Shown: in pieces, positions 1-17,656 of the stretch | Position numbering within the stretch: position 1 is the first letter of the stretch | Layout of the letters: each line of letters starts with the position of its first letter | Assembly (NCBI GenBank): GCA_026745465.1 | Contig: JACYXH010000091.1 | Location: 835,001-899,000 of the forward strand | Direction of reading: 5' to 3' | Length of the DNA stretch: 64,000 nucleotides | Origin: Lota lota | Taxonomy: Eukaryota > Chordata > Actinopteri > Gadiformes > Lotidae | The notes under the pieces: model-generated | What the model was told of the DNA's origin: nothing | What the model saw: the letters and a program-made list of their open reading frames with translations, nothing else | Databases searched by the model: none | Program-made: the position numbers and the translations under genes

Positions 1-102
1 GCCGCTAAACCCAAATCAGTTTGAGATGTTGATTGACCTGTAAAACGAGAGAGTTATTTAACACGGTTAAACGGCACTCCTGTTGTCGGTCAGCAAAACA
101 GC

Positions 103-191
103 AGTGTGTGTATGTATGTATGTGTGTGTGTGTGTGTGTGTGTGTGCGTGCGTGCGTGTGTGTGTGCGTGCGTGCGTGTGTGTGTGTGTGT
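103..191. repeat. (GT)n microsatellite
   Basis: Almost uninterrupted GT/TG dinucleotide run with a few GTGC and GTAT variants. It reads as CA on the other strand. Confidence 0.95.
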
Positions 192-448
192 TTGTGAGAG
201 AGACAAGGTGGTTTAGAGTGCACGATTGCTAAAAGAAAGTGTGGCCCTCTCTCATATGATTCTCTAGGTCTCCCAGCACACCTTTCTGTGAAAATGATTT
301 GGTAAATATGGAATGGGGCCCCTAGGCCACTGAGGCCGGGCCCCTCTTCAGGAGTGGATAATTGACTCCTTTCCCTCCTTGATAATTCATTGCTTGCATA
401 TGCCAGCTAATACATCAGAAAAGAGCCCTGCTCCTCAGGTCCCCAGAC

Positions 449-449
<1 letters not shown>

Positions 450-481
<32 letters not shown>

Positions 482-524
482 ACACACATACACAAACACT
501 AAGACACGGACACTCACGCACACG

Positions 525-556
<32 letters not shown>
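450..556. repeat. Poly-C followed by (CA)n compound microsatellite
   Basis: A run of about 31 C is followed directly by an imperfect CA tract. On the minus strand this is a long G-run, one of several in the window. Confidence 0.95.
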
Positions 557-644
557 GCATCAAACACCCACAGGAACCAACGACTGTGGAGGGATCCCAC
601 AGAATAAATTTAAAGGGAAGAAGAAGAGAATGACAAATGGTTGT

Positions 645-810
645 GGTTCTAGGTGTGTGAATGAATTGTGTCTTCTAAATATCGTGAGCAGAGCTGGCTG
701 GTTCTAGATCTGTGAATGAATTATATGTTCTAAATACTGTGAGCAGAGCTGGCTGGTTCTAGATCTGTGAATGAATTATGTCTTCTAAATACCATGAGCA
801 GAGCTGGCTG
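645..810. repeat. 55-bp tandem repeat, three copies
   Basis: Three adjacent copies of a 55-base unit begin at 645, 700 and 755, each starting GGTTCTAG and ending GAGCAGAGCTGGCT, with a few substitutions between copies. No coding potential is apparent. Confidence 0.9.
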
Positions 811-3800
811 GCTGCCTGCCAGACTAATCTTGGGCAATATATGACCAGCTACACATAAAACAACGAAGGTAGAGAACAAAGTGAGACTAATAGAGCAATC
901 AGGCTGTTAAAAAGTGATGTCTGATTCATCTCCAGTGGACATTAATGCATTCATCACTCTCGATGGTAATACCAGCAGCCCTCTTTTCCTTTCAACACCA
1001 GCCTGCCTTTGAAATAGATGTGGATTAATATCATGACGGCGATAGCGTTTGTTTTACAATAGCTAAGTCAGCACTAGTGGCAGTCATTAGGAATTAGATG
1101 TTAGTCTTCTATACAGTTAGGATGACTATTGGGTGATACCGACGTTGACGGAGATGTTATGAATTGCCCTTCTCTTTAAACGGGGTGGGATGGGGAATAA
1201 TAGAGTCGAAAACTTAACTCTTTCAATGCTAAATGATTAATACCAAACCTCAGGCGTTTTGGTGTAATATCATACCTATCATCTCAGGATAGGTAGAAGT
1301 TGGGTTTTGTAAAAAAAAAAAAAGTAAAAAAAATATAAAACAATAGGTTGTTCACCTGCAGCACCTGCAGGATGGCTCTTTTCAAGATGGAGTCACAAAG
1401 ACACCTTCACCTTGCCGTTGTTCTATCTTTGTGTTGTCTTGGAATATGGGAGATTTCCTTTGGGATATGTCATTTTTGGCCCGCACCCCCTCCCTTCACA
1501 AAAACAGAGCAAACTAGATCCATCCGGCCCGAGGACACCAAAGTAAGCATAATGATGTCTTAGTTCTTTATTTAAAAAAAAATCTGAGTTAAGTTGAAAC
1601 TATGAATTACAAATACACGTGTATTCTTGTAATGTATACTAAATTATATATTATAGGGTAACAGGCTTAGTTAAAGGGTTAGGGTCATTAATGGATCAAA
1701 TAAAACAGAAAACATTTGTTGAGGGGATTCATGCTATTTTGTAATAAAATGCCAGATGATATGTTTTCTAATATTGCATTGACAGAAAAATTACCTAAAG
1801 AAACACATTTAAATGTATAAATAAAGTATACTGGCTACTAGATTGTCTGTGGCTGTGATGGGGACTTGGTAGACTTGGCAGTTTGGTTTTATCCAAGGTG
1901 ATGCATGGTCTTAAAATTGTTATAGATATTTACACCACGATAAACCTTTGATATTATGTTGGCTATATATGTGTGTATAATTCAGTGTGTATGCTTTACT
2001 TCCATTTAAATAAATATAAAGAAAAAAAGGCCAATGCAGTCTATTGTATACATATAATGCCTAAGTAAGACAAAGTAGGTTACATAAACAACGAAATGAT
2101 TTGACCTAATGAAAAAAGCTAACGGATGAGACCGGGTGGTGATCTGTGTGAATGGCGGTAGCTCCCTCTAATGGCAGAAAACGACATAACGTCAAGTAAA
2201 ACAACTCATTACACGATGATGTAAAGAACTAAATGCTTCTAATGCCATTTGTTTCCATCAACATTAGAAACACAAATGAATAACTATAAAATGTGTATTG
2301 TCATCATTATAAAGGTGTTCAGAAGATAGTGAGGGAGTGTTAGGTAAGTTATTTTCTACTGCTCGTTTGCTCTGAACACATAATTTGCCACCTGGGAGAC
2401 AACCTGAAAGCAGCTCGTCTTGCTTTTGACCCTCCAAACCTTTGACCTTTGACCCTCCAAACCTGTCCCCAGTGTGGAGGACATTCTCTAGAAATCATTG
2501 GACCCCTAGCAACCCTGCTGCTACAAGAGTCCTCCTGAAGAGGGCTCTAGAGCTAATCCCAGCTCCACCTCTCTGAGCATGTCTTCAAGTCTGAGGACTT
2601 CCGCTGCGTGGAAATCGTGATTTAATTAACTCATTAATGCAATGTGTTCTGGGACACTAAAGGCGAATCCCCAGTCAAAGAAAACGTTCGGAAAATGCAA
2701 CAAAAATACCACATTATCATTGAATTAATAATATGTACTTTAATTACCAAAATTTATTTAGGTGTAAATCTATTTTATTATTGAATAAAATGTATAATGT
2801 AGTATATTTTGATATAATGATACGTGTAACGTGTAATGATATAGGTAAACAGCAGTGATCCAGCCCTGACCAGCAGATGGTTCTGATGCGCAGTGAGAGG
2901 GCAACATTCTGGGGGAGGGAGGGCATGGTGGGGAGGGCGGTGGGGGGTGTTTGCGCTGACGCCACCGGTACATCCCTGGTAAAACAGGATCTTCTTTACA
3001 TCCTGTTCGTCCAGCAGCACTCCTATCTCCCCCGGGCCGGACACTGCATCTGCCGTGTGCTTTACCCATATGGTTTCACCACCACTGCTTGCTCCGTATT
3101 GTTACGCAACGTATCTTTATAAGGGTTTTGGGTTTCGTTTGACGTATAAAACGTAAAGATAGAATTTAATCGGGGGAAACGGGGAACATATACACAAACG
3201 GATTATATTAATATAAATGTGAGTGATGATGAGTAGGAGGAATATACCTAGTATTGTTAATAGTAGCAATATTGTTTTTATTTATTGTAAAGTGTTATTT
3301 GGAGATATAATTACATAAATTCAATACATATATTTTGAACTGAGATAAATTTCAAAATACAAACAAGGTAGTGTCTAAAGCTGAAACATAAGCCACAGTT
3401 TTGTCTGATTGTTATATTTATTTTTTCTCAGCATTAACATAAGCTTTTTGTTTGTACGTGATGCATATTTAGAGTCTTACAGTTTGGTATGTGTGTGATA
3501 GTCCCGTCTAAAATCACGTCAATAGGCAGTTCTTCTCTTTATTAATCTCATTTTTGTGTTGGTTTTAATGAATGTAATCATATTGTATTGTAATCATGAA
3601 GATACTGAACAATTTCAATTGACCAACACCAACAGAGATCCCCAGACAGTTTTACCTTGTCATAAGACTTTCACAAACAAACACATTTACACAATGTCTG
3701 AATCTGGTAGGCTTATTGTATAGGTCAATGTGTTATTTATACGTTGTATACGTCTCATTATGGCTGGATCTGAGCCATTGCACCTACACGCTGATGTCAA

Positions 3801-3835
3801 GGCGAAGTAGGGGCGCCATCTACTACAGGGCAGGT

Positions 3836-4417
3836 TTATCCTTCACCCGACACACGCGCTGTCCCAGTGGGTGCGCGTAGAGCAGGGTGCTCCTCCTGGT
3901 TGGGTGATGACGATCTCAGGGAATTGGTGGGGCTGAGTTGAACGGCGGTGGTGTCCGGTAGCGTGTGCTCACTAGTCTCCATCTCAAACGCCACGGCGCC
4001 CCCCATCTTCATCAGACCCGAGCTCGAGTCGCACCCCGCCGCGCCCACAGCCGTAGCGGGGCTCGCGGGTCTCTTGCTGAACACACAGCATGCCGTGAAA
4101 AAGGCCAAAGCCACAAGTAGGAGGAGGGGTCCGATGATGATGGGTGGGTTGCCGGCGGGCGTGAGGGTGCCAAACGCAAAGGCGCCCACTAGGGTGATGT
4201 TGATGCCGGCTAGCATGACGCACAGCCCACACGCGCAGCACAGCGCCGGGGACGGCAGGTTCTGCGGCTGCAGCATGGCGCGCTTCTTGGGGACCCTTGT
4301 TGGCGCGGGAGCGGCCAACTTGGAGGAGGAGGCTGAGTTAGCCAGGGCCATACTTCCATGTGCATCCGGTGGAGACAGCAGCTCTGGATCTTTTTCCAGC
4401 GCAAGTCCAAGCAGCAT
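3836..4417 (-). CDS. tmem275: Transmembrane protein 275-like, two-pass membrane protein
   Basis: Single-exon reading frame of 193 aa in a locally GC-rich block. The protein has a Pro/Ala-rich N-terminus (residues 1-55), two hydrophobic segments at about 58-82 (Cys-rich, starting ALCCACGLC) and 90-113 (starting PPIIIGPLLLL), then a Ser/Pro-rich tail containing TTAVQLSP. This two-helix hairpin with a disordered tail resembles vertebrate TMEM275, whose function is unknown. The position beside mknk1 and mob3c fits, because the human gene lies in the same 1p33 neighbourhood. The first Met is chosen at 4417; an internal Met about 23 codons downstream could be the true start. The gene name rests on recalled resemblance plus synteny, so it is less certain than the coding call. 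Confidence 0.65.
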   Translation of the reverse strand: MLLGLALEKDPELLSPPDAHGSMALANSASSSKLAAPAPTRVPKKRAMLQPQNLPSPALCCACGLCVMLAGINITLVGAFAFGTLTPAGNPPIIIGPLLLLVALAFFTACCVFSKRPASPATAVGAAGCDSSSGLMKMGGAVAFEMETSEHTLPDTTAVQLSPTNSLRSSSPNQEEHPALRAPTGTARVSGEG

Positions 4418-5497
4418 ATGGATACTTGGTTACTTCTTCGGCATCATGTTTGATGAAATATGACAGAAGGCAGCTGGAAGAGGAGCAAAGAAAAGGCAAA
4501 TTGGTCACTTTTTTAACACCTTCTTTATTTTATTTAACTAACCTATTTGAAGTCGGAGATAAGATAGAAATTATTCAAGAAATAGACCTGCAATTTGAAT
4601 TTATATAGAAAACAAATATGCATTTTATCCCTATTTGTTTTAGGGACCAGTCATAGTTTTAAAATAGAAATGAAGATGCTCCACACCAATCATTGGAGAC
4701 TTCGCTAACAGGTGATACTGAAAAACGCTGACAACGCGCGCTTTTTGTTTTTACTTACGTTTGACGATCTTGGTCATCTTAAATCCATTTTTTTCCAGAT
4801 TTATATTAAACAATTTCACTGGAGATGACCACTACAACGACGTGAGCCGATGAAACAATAGACCGGGTTGAGGAAGATGCGTTGTTTTATAAAAGTGCGC
4901 TCACATACGGGGGCGTAAATGGCGACGGGTACGCGCCTAACCATTTGCCCGCCCAGACCAGGAGTTCATGACATTTTGTTCATTTCTGACGGCCCCTGAG
5001 GATATGTTAGCAATTAGTCGTGTTGAATATAGTATGGTGAAATGATTTTGATTGAGTGAACCTTATTCTTAAAAGTCGTAATATGTAACATATCAACAAG
5101 CTTTACCTGGGCATATCTCTAGTCAATGCTGATCGATGGTGATTTCAATAATGCTATCAATAAAATCACATTCTATAACTGATACATTCCCCAAAAAGAA
5201 ATTGCTGGCCAGCCCGTTCCCCTCTCTTTGTTTACAATAATATTACTATCGACACTCCCCAAACCCCTTCCACTCACGCCACCCAGCCGGTCGCGCGTCG
5301 CTAGCTCGCGTCACACTGTTGCACAGCCAGAGGACAGAACACTGGAGTTCTTTTCATTTTCAAGTTGCCTGCCTACTACTCGGAGGAGCTCAAACTCACA
5401 AATTACGACTTGAACATTTGGTTACGTGCGTTTTGCAACGGAAAGAAAAAGTAAAAATAAAATAATAACGAGAAGAGAGGGAGCTTGTAAATCAGTT

Positions 5498-5503
5498 TTT
5501 ATT
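5498..5503 (-). terminator. Candidate polyadenylation signal of mknk1
   Basis: AATAAA on the minus strand, about 2.1 kb beyond the mknk1 stop codon. The assignment is inferred from position only; a nearer signal may be used. Confidence 0.3.
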
Positions 5504-7287
5504 GGGAACGCAGCTTGGAAAAAGAATGCAGGAATACTCAGAAGACCATTTCTTTGCATAGGATCTCAAGAGGTTTAACATGTCAGGATTTCACAGTTAC
5601 AATAGCGTTCAATGTTTCTCACTCAACACACAACAAACTGTTACGTGATGGAGGGGGAGGGCTTTTTCCAAATGGGTTCCCTCAGAGTAAATCTTTCTTA
5701 ATTCATGTCTGCCCTTTGTTGCTATAGGGATGTAGTGTCCATGGCAACAGTGGATCACTCTGTGAACATTAGTGAGCAACATAGCCAACAAAGTTAATAG
5801 GTTTGTGGGAAAAAAAAACTAAAAAAGGTGTGTGTGACTTCTGTTGTTGACCCCATAAAACAGCACAGGTTTATCAGTACGTGCAAAACTGTACACAAAC
5901 AATAAATAAATATAGCATAGAAGAGCATACACTTTAAAAATATATAATAAAAATAGGGTAAGTAATCGAAATTATGCCTTGTTTAATGCTCAGTTTCGGT
6001 AGATTGTTAAAGGCCAGTCACTGAAAAGAACACAAACTATATATATTTCATTTAAAAAATAATGGATTCCCTCCACAACAGCATAGAGTTGCTCTTAAAA
6101 AAGAGAAAATTGAATACATTTAAAACAAACACATGTGCAACACGAGAACTCATCCTCATTAAGATCAACCATACAGAGACATTAGGCGAATTAATACTTT
6201 CTCTCACCATCACATAAGGGATTGTTGGTGTTGCAGTTGTCCACAAACACACCAAAACAAGGTGGACTTGAGGAATCAGAGGTGTAATGTTGGCGGTTAA
6301 GGAGCACCATGGTTTGAATTCACCTTTCATGTCCCTAATATCCAAACTAATGGTTTAAAGTGAACGGGTAGGCTGTGTGTCACAGGTTGAGGAGCTGGAA
6401 AAACCCATTCTAGGAAACAACATAACTGTGATAAAGCATACATTTGAAGAACGAGCTCCATTTTAAAGTGAACAGCTAATTCAATCTACAACTTAAATCC
6501 CATTAATCCTTATAATTTAGACACCACTAATAAGCCATGTCAGGTAAAAAAATAAAGCTTAGAAAAAGGGAAGAATATATAATATCACTGCTTAGTATGA
6601 ACACATTCACAGCTGGAACAATATAAATACAAATCTTAATAGCAAGGAAGATTTTTACATCAGTAGCTATATTTGTATCATTTGAGGTTCCCGTAATAAG
6701 AAACACAAAATATAAGTATTCTTATCGTCAAAACCTAAAACCCTTTGTAAAAAAATAACCATAAATTGTTATATTTAGGCTGTATGCTCAGTTCAGAAAA
6801 CCTAACTCAATGCCATCTTAAGTAAGTGCATGTTTTAACAATAAGAGTCATCACTTAACCAACTGAAGCACTTTTGACATCACAGCCTGCAACAGGAACA
6901 GGAAACACTAACAGACATGAGGTAGCCAGGGATTACACGTCCCTCTAAGTGCTACGGACAAGCAGTGACCAGATAAGATCTACGACCATGAAAAGTACTT
7001 CACCAATGGAAACGACCCATCACAAGGCTACACTAAAACATACGCCAAACACAGGAGTATTTTCCATCATTCAATGTCAGTCAATGTTCCCGACTGTGCT
7101 ACTATATTGCACAATACCAGTACTGTTTGTTTCAGTTGTTTCTACACACATTGCATCAGTCCTTAAAAAAAAAAAAAAAAAAGAAGGTGGTACTGTTGAA
7201 AATATAGGATGCAGATGCGATAACGATGCCAATGAGGGCCCACACCCAGAGAAGAGGAATGGTTCAAACATGGCTTTCTAGGTTTAC

Positions 7288-7572
7288 ATCATCATCATCA
7301 TCATCATCATTATTATTATTATTGAGAGCATGCGGCAATTTGTGCCACCATTTTACCAGTACGGCTCATTTGAGTTAAGTTCCAAGACAAATTTAATCAG
7401 AAATTGGTTCTGTTGAAAATCTCCAATTACATGATGATGATGACGATGCAGACCTGACAACAACATAGACCAGAGGACAAATGGGCAGACAGAAGAGGAG
7501 GATGAGAACAGTTCAAACATGGCTCTCAAGGATTACCATCATCATCACCACCACCACCATCATCATCATCAA
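7288..7572. repeat. Two ATC/ATT trinucleotide runs in a local duplication
   Basis: Trinucleotide runs at 7288-7324 and 7538-7572 lie at the ends of two related segments, each preceded by a TTCAAACATGGCT motif. This suggests a short tandem duplication that carried the microsatellite seed. Confidence 0.7.
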
Positions 7573-7584
7573 GGTGCCAGCGGG

Positions 7585-12713
<5,129 letters not shown>

Positions 12714-12900
12714 CTGATGCAAGAAGCCATTGCAAACAGCCAATAGATTAAATCATTTGAGCTAGCCTGTGACGCGTAGGGCGGGAAACCTACTGACCGT
12801 TACCTACGCCCCCTTTTTTCATTATCTGAATGCATATTGGCCGCGAACAACGTCAGTCAGCAACGTCATTGCATTTCGCTACGCCCCAAAACATATATGG
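12714..12900 (-). promoter_or_regulatory. Probable mknk1 promoter
   Basis: Just upstream of the mknk1 start codon lie a CCAAT box (plus strand, 12740-12744) and GCGGGAAA (12781-12788), whose complement TTTCCCGC fits the E2F consensus TTTSSCGC. The block is richer in CpG than its surroundings. Part of it may be 5'UTR, as the transcription start cannot be read from sequence. Confidence 0.4.
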
Positions 12901-13405
12901 GGAAAATTTGTGCATGACGAAACGTCCTTAGAATGCCTATCAAGCAAGTTCTTGCCGGAAGGAATACTGCCTACCTCGTAAGCTTCTCTCTTCTAGGCTA
13001 TTCGGGAAGTTTCTGTCTTCCAATTGACCTGAGAAACCCTCTTGATAATAGATGCAGGTTTTAATTAGACACAACACAAATATTTACACTGTAATTATAT
13101 TGACTTTATAAGGCAAATAACATATTTATGAAAACAATAATGTAAATACTCTCTCTGGTATCATTGTTGTGGATCAATCAAGAGTATCAAAGAAAATAAA
13201 GCCTTTAACACATTTTACGTTGAACAACAAAACTAAGACAAAAGGCCACGAAGAAACATGCTCTATGTATAGCTTCAAGGAAAAGTTCCAGAATGTGTTT
13301 TTGTGAACAGTCTGTTTGGAATGTCTGGTTTTGAAGCGTTTGATTCCTCTTCAGGCTCAGGGAATGTTGAAATGTAAACTGCCAAACTGTCTCCATAGGT
13401 TGAAT

Positions 13406-15465
13406 TTAGTTGCATATCTTCTCTGTCATGGCTTTCTGTAGAAAGAAGGAGGAGATACATAAGAAAAAGACAAGAAAAAAGACAGAAAATGGAAATACAG
13501 TGCCAAAGTCCTATTTACAATGACACACTTAAACATACATCATTGTTAACAACAGCAATACTGCCGTGGCTGTTTATAATAAGACACTCCAGTGTTTCTG
13601 ACACATTTTCCCAATGTCATGTTCCTGGATTTGGCATATCCCTTATCATGCTTACAAAACCAGTTTATCTAGCCCTATTCAAAACACTGATATTAATATG
13701 AAATGCCTCAAGTGTAATGGAAACTGTGTTAATCACTAACACGGGTTATGTTCACTGCAAACTGTAACAATGACTTCATTACAGTGACAACAATGAGGTG
13801 TGTTTTCATGTCCTATGGCCTCTGTGACCTGACCTATTTACTGGCAGTGAATGACAGTGAATACACATTGTATCCACACACTTACAGTGAATTGAAATAC
13901 AGGTGATTAAATAGAGAGTCAATAAATAAATAAATAAAGTGAAATATATTCCATTTGGTGGATGCTTTTACCGCAAATGTCTCACAATCAGTGGTAGTGT
14001 ATGCATTACATTCTCACTGCCCCAGTGGGAATCAAACCCCCAACCCTGGTAAGGGGTTTGATTCCCACTGCAGTCGAGCTACACAAGACCACTAATAACA
14101 AGCAACTTAGGGGTTAAGCATCTTGCCCTACCCCATGCATGAGCCACTACCCTATCCTGCCCCTCCCCCCCCATCTCCAACAGCTCCAACTACTCCTTCC
14201 TCCCCACCAGGTCGTCCTCACCAGGGGCTCCAGCTCCGAGTGCTCGATGAGGCTGAACTCGGATATGAAGTAGTAGTAATGTTTGTAGCACGTGTTGATG
14301 TGGGCCTCGGCCCCCATGCTGCATATGCTGTCAAAGTGGTGGATGTACACGTGCACGAAGACGCGGAACAGCCGGCTCAGCATCTTCTTACACACCTGCT
14401 GGAAGTTCCTGGGGAAAGGGACGCCTGGGGGAGGAGAATAATGTGGGTCAGTTTGAGACTGCATTTGGTATCGTTATTTATGCCCCAATTTGAATGATCT
14501 CTTTTGAGTCATATAGCAGACGCTTTTATTCAAAGTGACGTACAGTGATGATTTTTCTGAGAGATACGTCATTAATGAGCAGGAATAGGGGTTGGGAATC
14601 TTGCTCAAGGAGGCCAACAGGTGGATTGAGGAGATTGGGGTTTGAACCTAGACTATTCTGCCTCCCCATCTCTATCATATTTGGACCACACCATGATTGC
14701 TCAATGGTGCCTTTTGTGTGAACGTGCATTGCGGTGCACAGATTTTAAATTATGTATTTAAGGTAGGGAGTTCTACTCATTCATTCTGACGGTCATCTAA
14801 TGGTGATGAGATGGCAATAATCCCACAACCTCATCAGGAACACTGACTATTATCTAAATGTCCTTGTCATTTTGCAATTATCACCCAGTCCAACCTTCCC
14901 CATTATCACCTCCATTAAGAAAAATAAATTAAGCAGGACAATTATTATAAACATTTTTACTGTCGATTAAGGACCAAATTAGCATAAGTGGTACCCCATC
15001 ACTGATGCGGGGTTTGGACATGCTGGACTCTATTTCCTCACACACACCTACTCTGGTGGGGAAGATGTTCTCGTCATTGATGCGCGACTCAATCCAGTCC
15101 ATCAGCAAGTTCATGTACTTGAGAGCGGGCAGCTTGGTGGGCCTGCGGTAGCCCTCGCCGTCCTGCCACCGGTACTCGTAGCGCAGACCGCCGGACATGG
15201 TGGGGCAGGAGCGCTCGCTGCAGAACTCGCTCACCGTGCCGTAGATCAGGTTGATGCGGTTGAAGAAGTCCACCATGTGCACGGCGATCCAGTCGTTGAT
15301 GTTCTCGCCCTCGGGCAGCTGCACCACCTTCCTGAGGTCCAGGCCGGACTTCAGAGAGGCCTGTGCCTTCTTGTAGAGCTCGAAGCGCTGGGTTCCCGGC
15401 TCGAATCTCTTCCGAGGCCGGAAGGTTTTGTCCTTGCTGAACACTTGTCCGAGACACAGGGCCAT
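13406..15465 (-). CDS. mob3c: MOB kinase activator 3C
   Basis: MOB3 proteins are Zn-binding adaptors related to MOB1, regulators of MST/NDR-type kinases. I place three coding exons: 15048-15465, 14222-14424 and a terminal exon with only 30 coding bases, 13406-13435. They sum to 651 nt, giving 216 aa, exactly the length I recall for human MOB3C. The frame runs from [20 protein letters not shown] through the MOB fold: [12 protein letters not shown] with two of the zinc cysteines, then the [10 protein letters not shown] and [10 protein letters not shown] segments with zinc histidines, and ends KAMTEKICN. The exon 1/2 join restores FPTRVGVPFP. An acceptor-like CACTGTAG about 20 bases upstream of the start codon suggests a further noncoding first exon; a CAG|GTACAG donor near 17332 is one candidate. 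The gene follows mknk1 in the same orientation, as in human. Confidence 0.95.
13953..14160. repeat. Dispersed repeat copy containing an 18-bp perfect inverted repeat
   Basis: The left part (ATGCTTTTACC) resembles the start of other copies in this window (near 14515, 38905 and 56452). Within it, 14023-14040 (CAGTGGGAATCAAACCCC) is perfectly complementary to 14053-14070, with a 12-base spacer. The GGGTTTGATTCCC part recalls a tRNA B box. It lies in mob3c intron 2. Confidence 0.6.
14515..14700 (+). repeat. Dispersed repeat copy (GCAGACGCTTTTATTCAAAG family)
   Basis: Begins AGCAGACGCTTTTATTCAAA and GTGACGTACAG, continues with TTGCTCAAGGAGGCC and a GGGGTTTGAACC box. Its layout (AGACGCTTTTATCCAAAG start, CTTGCTCAAGG middle, B-box-like end) is that of a common teleost interspersed repeat. 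It lies in mob3c intron 1. I could not name the family. Confidence 0.55.
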
Positions 15466-16337
15466 TAGGGGTCTAATGATCGTATCCCCCCTACAGTGGG
15501 GTTAAAAAAAGAAAACCCTCTTGGTTGAGCAGACTGAATCAGAGTGTGGTTCCAGGTAAGGAAACTGTTGTTAAAGTTGATATGTGTCAACGGAGATCTG
15601 TGGAGGAAGCTCTTATTTCCCCAACGGTGTCATCTATCTGTGGAACGGACATAAAGTGAGGAGACTCTTACACACTCATTAAATCCTAATTAGGCCCATC
15701 ACACTGTGGTGCACAACACAGAACTCCAAATGCATAATTTCAATGAATTTGTTTACAAACGGAATATATCTGGTAATTCATATACTACCATTCTGCGTTG
15801 AACCCTGTTAGTAATTTGAGTCCACCAGTGACTTATCTCATTGTGTGACGAGATAAGTTTCTCATCACTGGCAATTAGTACTGATTAGTGACAGTGTTTA
15901 GACAGATAACGCAAAATGGTAGAAGAAAAAGCCCATAGCTTCAGCACTCAATCAGTGATAAGGGGTTAAAAACTAGATATAGGTTAGAAGGCTATTCATT
16001 TTTATAAAGAAAAATACACATATTTTTAACCATCTGCCAGGTAATATATTGAATCCCAATCTATAACCAAGCTCTGCGTCTGTTCTTAAGTCCTTACTAC
16101 TTTTGGTCTATAATCATGTCAACTAAAAAAGGCAAATGTTGCTGAATGATATCATTTTGAAAAAGAAATGATATGTTGAAAACAGATATGTCTCAATAAC
16201 AAGAACTACTGCTTCATTTAAATAATGACAGTACAAAATGAATGGTGTGTTTAAATGAGGAGTCCTACGGTTTCCCAAGAACCGTCTTCCATAGTTTCAT
16301 ACACGTGAGGGGGAGGGAAGGTGGGTCGGGTGGGGGG

Positions 16338-16367
16338 CGGGGGGGGGGGGGGGGGGGGGGGGGGGGG
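16338..16367. repeat. Poly-G tract
   Basis: About 30 consecutive G on the plus strand after a G-rich lead-in. It could form G-quadruplexes and is likely variable in length. Confidence 0.9.
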
Positions 16368-17271
16368 CTGTGACTTTGTGACTACATCCGCATTTGTGTC
16401 ATGTGTCCCGTTCAAACCAAGACTTCCTGAGGGAGTTTTTTCAGCATTTTCTGTTAACCCAAAACCCCCCAAGTTTCTGTTCCGCTGTGGTCATTTTCAT
16501 CATTCCTGGCTTCCAAACATACACTGAACCCTTCGTCCACAAGAATGTCGTGAGAACCGTAAAGTATTTATAGGTTGAAAAGCATGTGCCATGAAAATAA
16601 GCACAGGCAGACGGAAGTTTGTTGCTCAGTTTATACAATTCTTCTGTTGTTGACTTTTCAACCCCTCTATACGGTTGTTGACTTTTCAACCCCTCTCCAA
16701 TTTGAGTCTAAGTGCCACAAACTGAATTGATTTAGTACGAGAAGCAGAAGCCTGTCTGACCTGCTCTTCTTTGCATGGTAAAAGAGTAGTCTTCAGAGTG
16801 AATAGTACCCACTAGGGACACGCTACGTGGTCGAGTGCAGCCATAACGGATTCCAAAACAAGAGCTTGTGGCATGAATAACAAGTTTTACTAATGATCTT
16901 TCGTTGCAGAATCAAGATTCTGGCTGATGTTTCAGTCATATATTTAGAGAATAGTGGACTATCTAAAGATATATCAAAGAGAGAACCCCTTTTTGAAAGC
17001 AAATCTACACAGAAGAATGCGCTGAGGGGATTTGGGTTTGTTTCCCTTAAGTCTGCTGACTGTCTGTTTCACAACAAACCTCACACTAAATCGTGCCTGA
17101 TCTTGTAGGTTCCTGAAGATGGCTGACCTATGAGCCCTGGAGCAGAACAATAGCTCTTTCTGGAGACTCTTTCCCAAACATTTGGTGAGGAACAAACGTT
17201 ACTCACAATCAATGTAAGTAGGCCTAAATAAGCAGAAAATCCATAACAAAACCGGAAAGACAGAGAGAGAT

Positions 17272-17290
17272 GGGGGGGGGGGGGGGGGGG
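17272..17290. repeat. Poly-G tract
   Basis: Nineteen consecutive G following a GA-rich stretch. Confidence 0.9.
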
Positions 17291-17631
17291 AGACTTTAAG
17301 AGATTGCAGAAAAGAAAAACAACTTCACTGTACCTGGCTGGTATCCCAGAGCAGAGGACCGGGAATGTGGTGGAGGGTTGTGGGAAGCAGGCAGAAATCT
17401 CTCTGTTAAATTCCCTGTGGAGAACAACTCCAGCTCTGTCCACCCTCTCCCTGCAGCCCCTCTCTCTTCTCCCTCACGGCCACTAGCAGACAGGGAGTCT
17501 CCCACTGCTGCTCACAACACACACAGAGGCAGGGGCAACAAGAAAGAAAATAAGTTGCTTGGCTTTTCTTCCTGTATGATGTCACATCCTGACTTTGTCT
17601 ACTACGTCATTTTTTATCTCTGTCTGTTTGA

Positions 17632-17656
17632 GTGTGTGTGTGTGTGTGTGTGTGTG
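17632..17656. repeat. (GT)n microsatellite
   Basis: Short uninterrupted GT dinucleotide run. Confidence 0.9.

Larger units (their letters stand above)
1..3835. other. Intergenic sequence left of tmem275
   Basis: I see no recognisable gene in this stretch. It is AT-rich and holds a GT microsatellite, a poly-C/CA compound repeat and a three-copy 55-bp tandem repeat (listed separately). A short minus-strand open stretch at about 2975-3044 looks slightly exon-like (it would encode residues such as GEIGVLLDEQDVKK), but I could match it to no family and found no convincing splice partners. Confidence 0.6.
4418..7584. other. Intergenic sequence and probable mknk1 3' untranslated region
   Basis: No coding exon is seen. 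The part next to the mknk1 stop codon (about 5500-7584) is AT-rich and probably 3'UTR. A candidate AATAAA on the minus strand lies at 5498-5503. The UTR part holds ATC/ATT trinucleotide runs at 7288-7324 and 7538-7572, and a local duplication: about 7240-7324 resembles 7490-7572, both containing GGTTCAAACATGGCT-like or GTTCAAACATGGCTC segments followed by ATC repeats. Confidence 0.5.

Noticed and set aside
3948-4463. Plus-strand frame of 171 codons over tmem275
   Set aside because: Antisense to the GC-rich tmem275 exon, with no membrane segments or family resemblance.
14023-14070. Possible tRNA gene at the GGGTTTGATTCCC box
   Set aside because: No A box at the proper distance and no cloverleaf; the sequence is an inverted repeat within a dispersed element.
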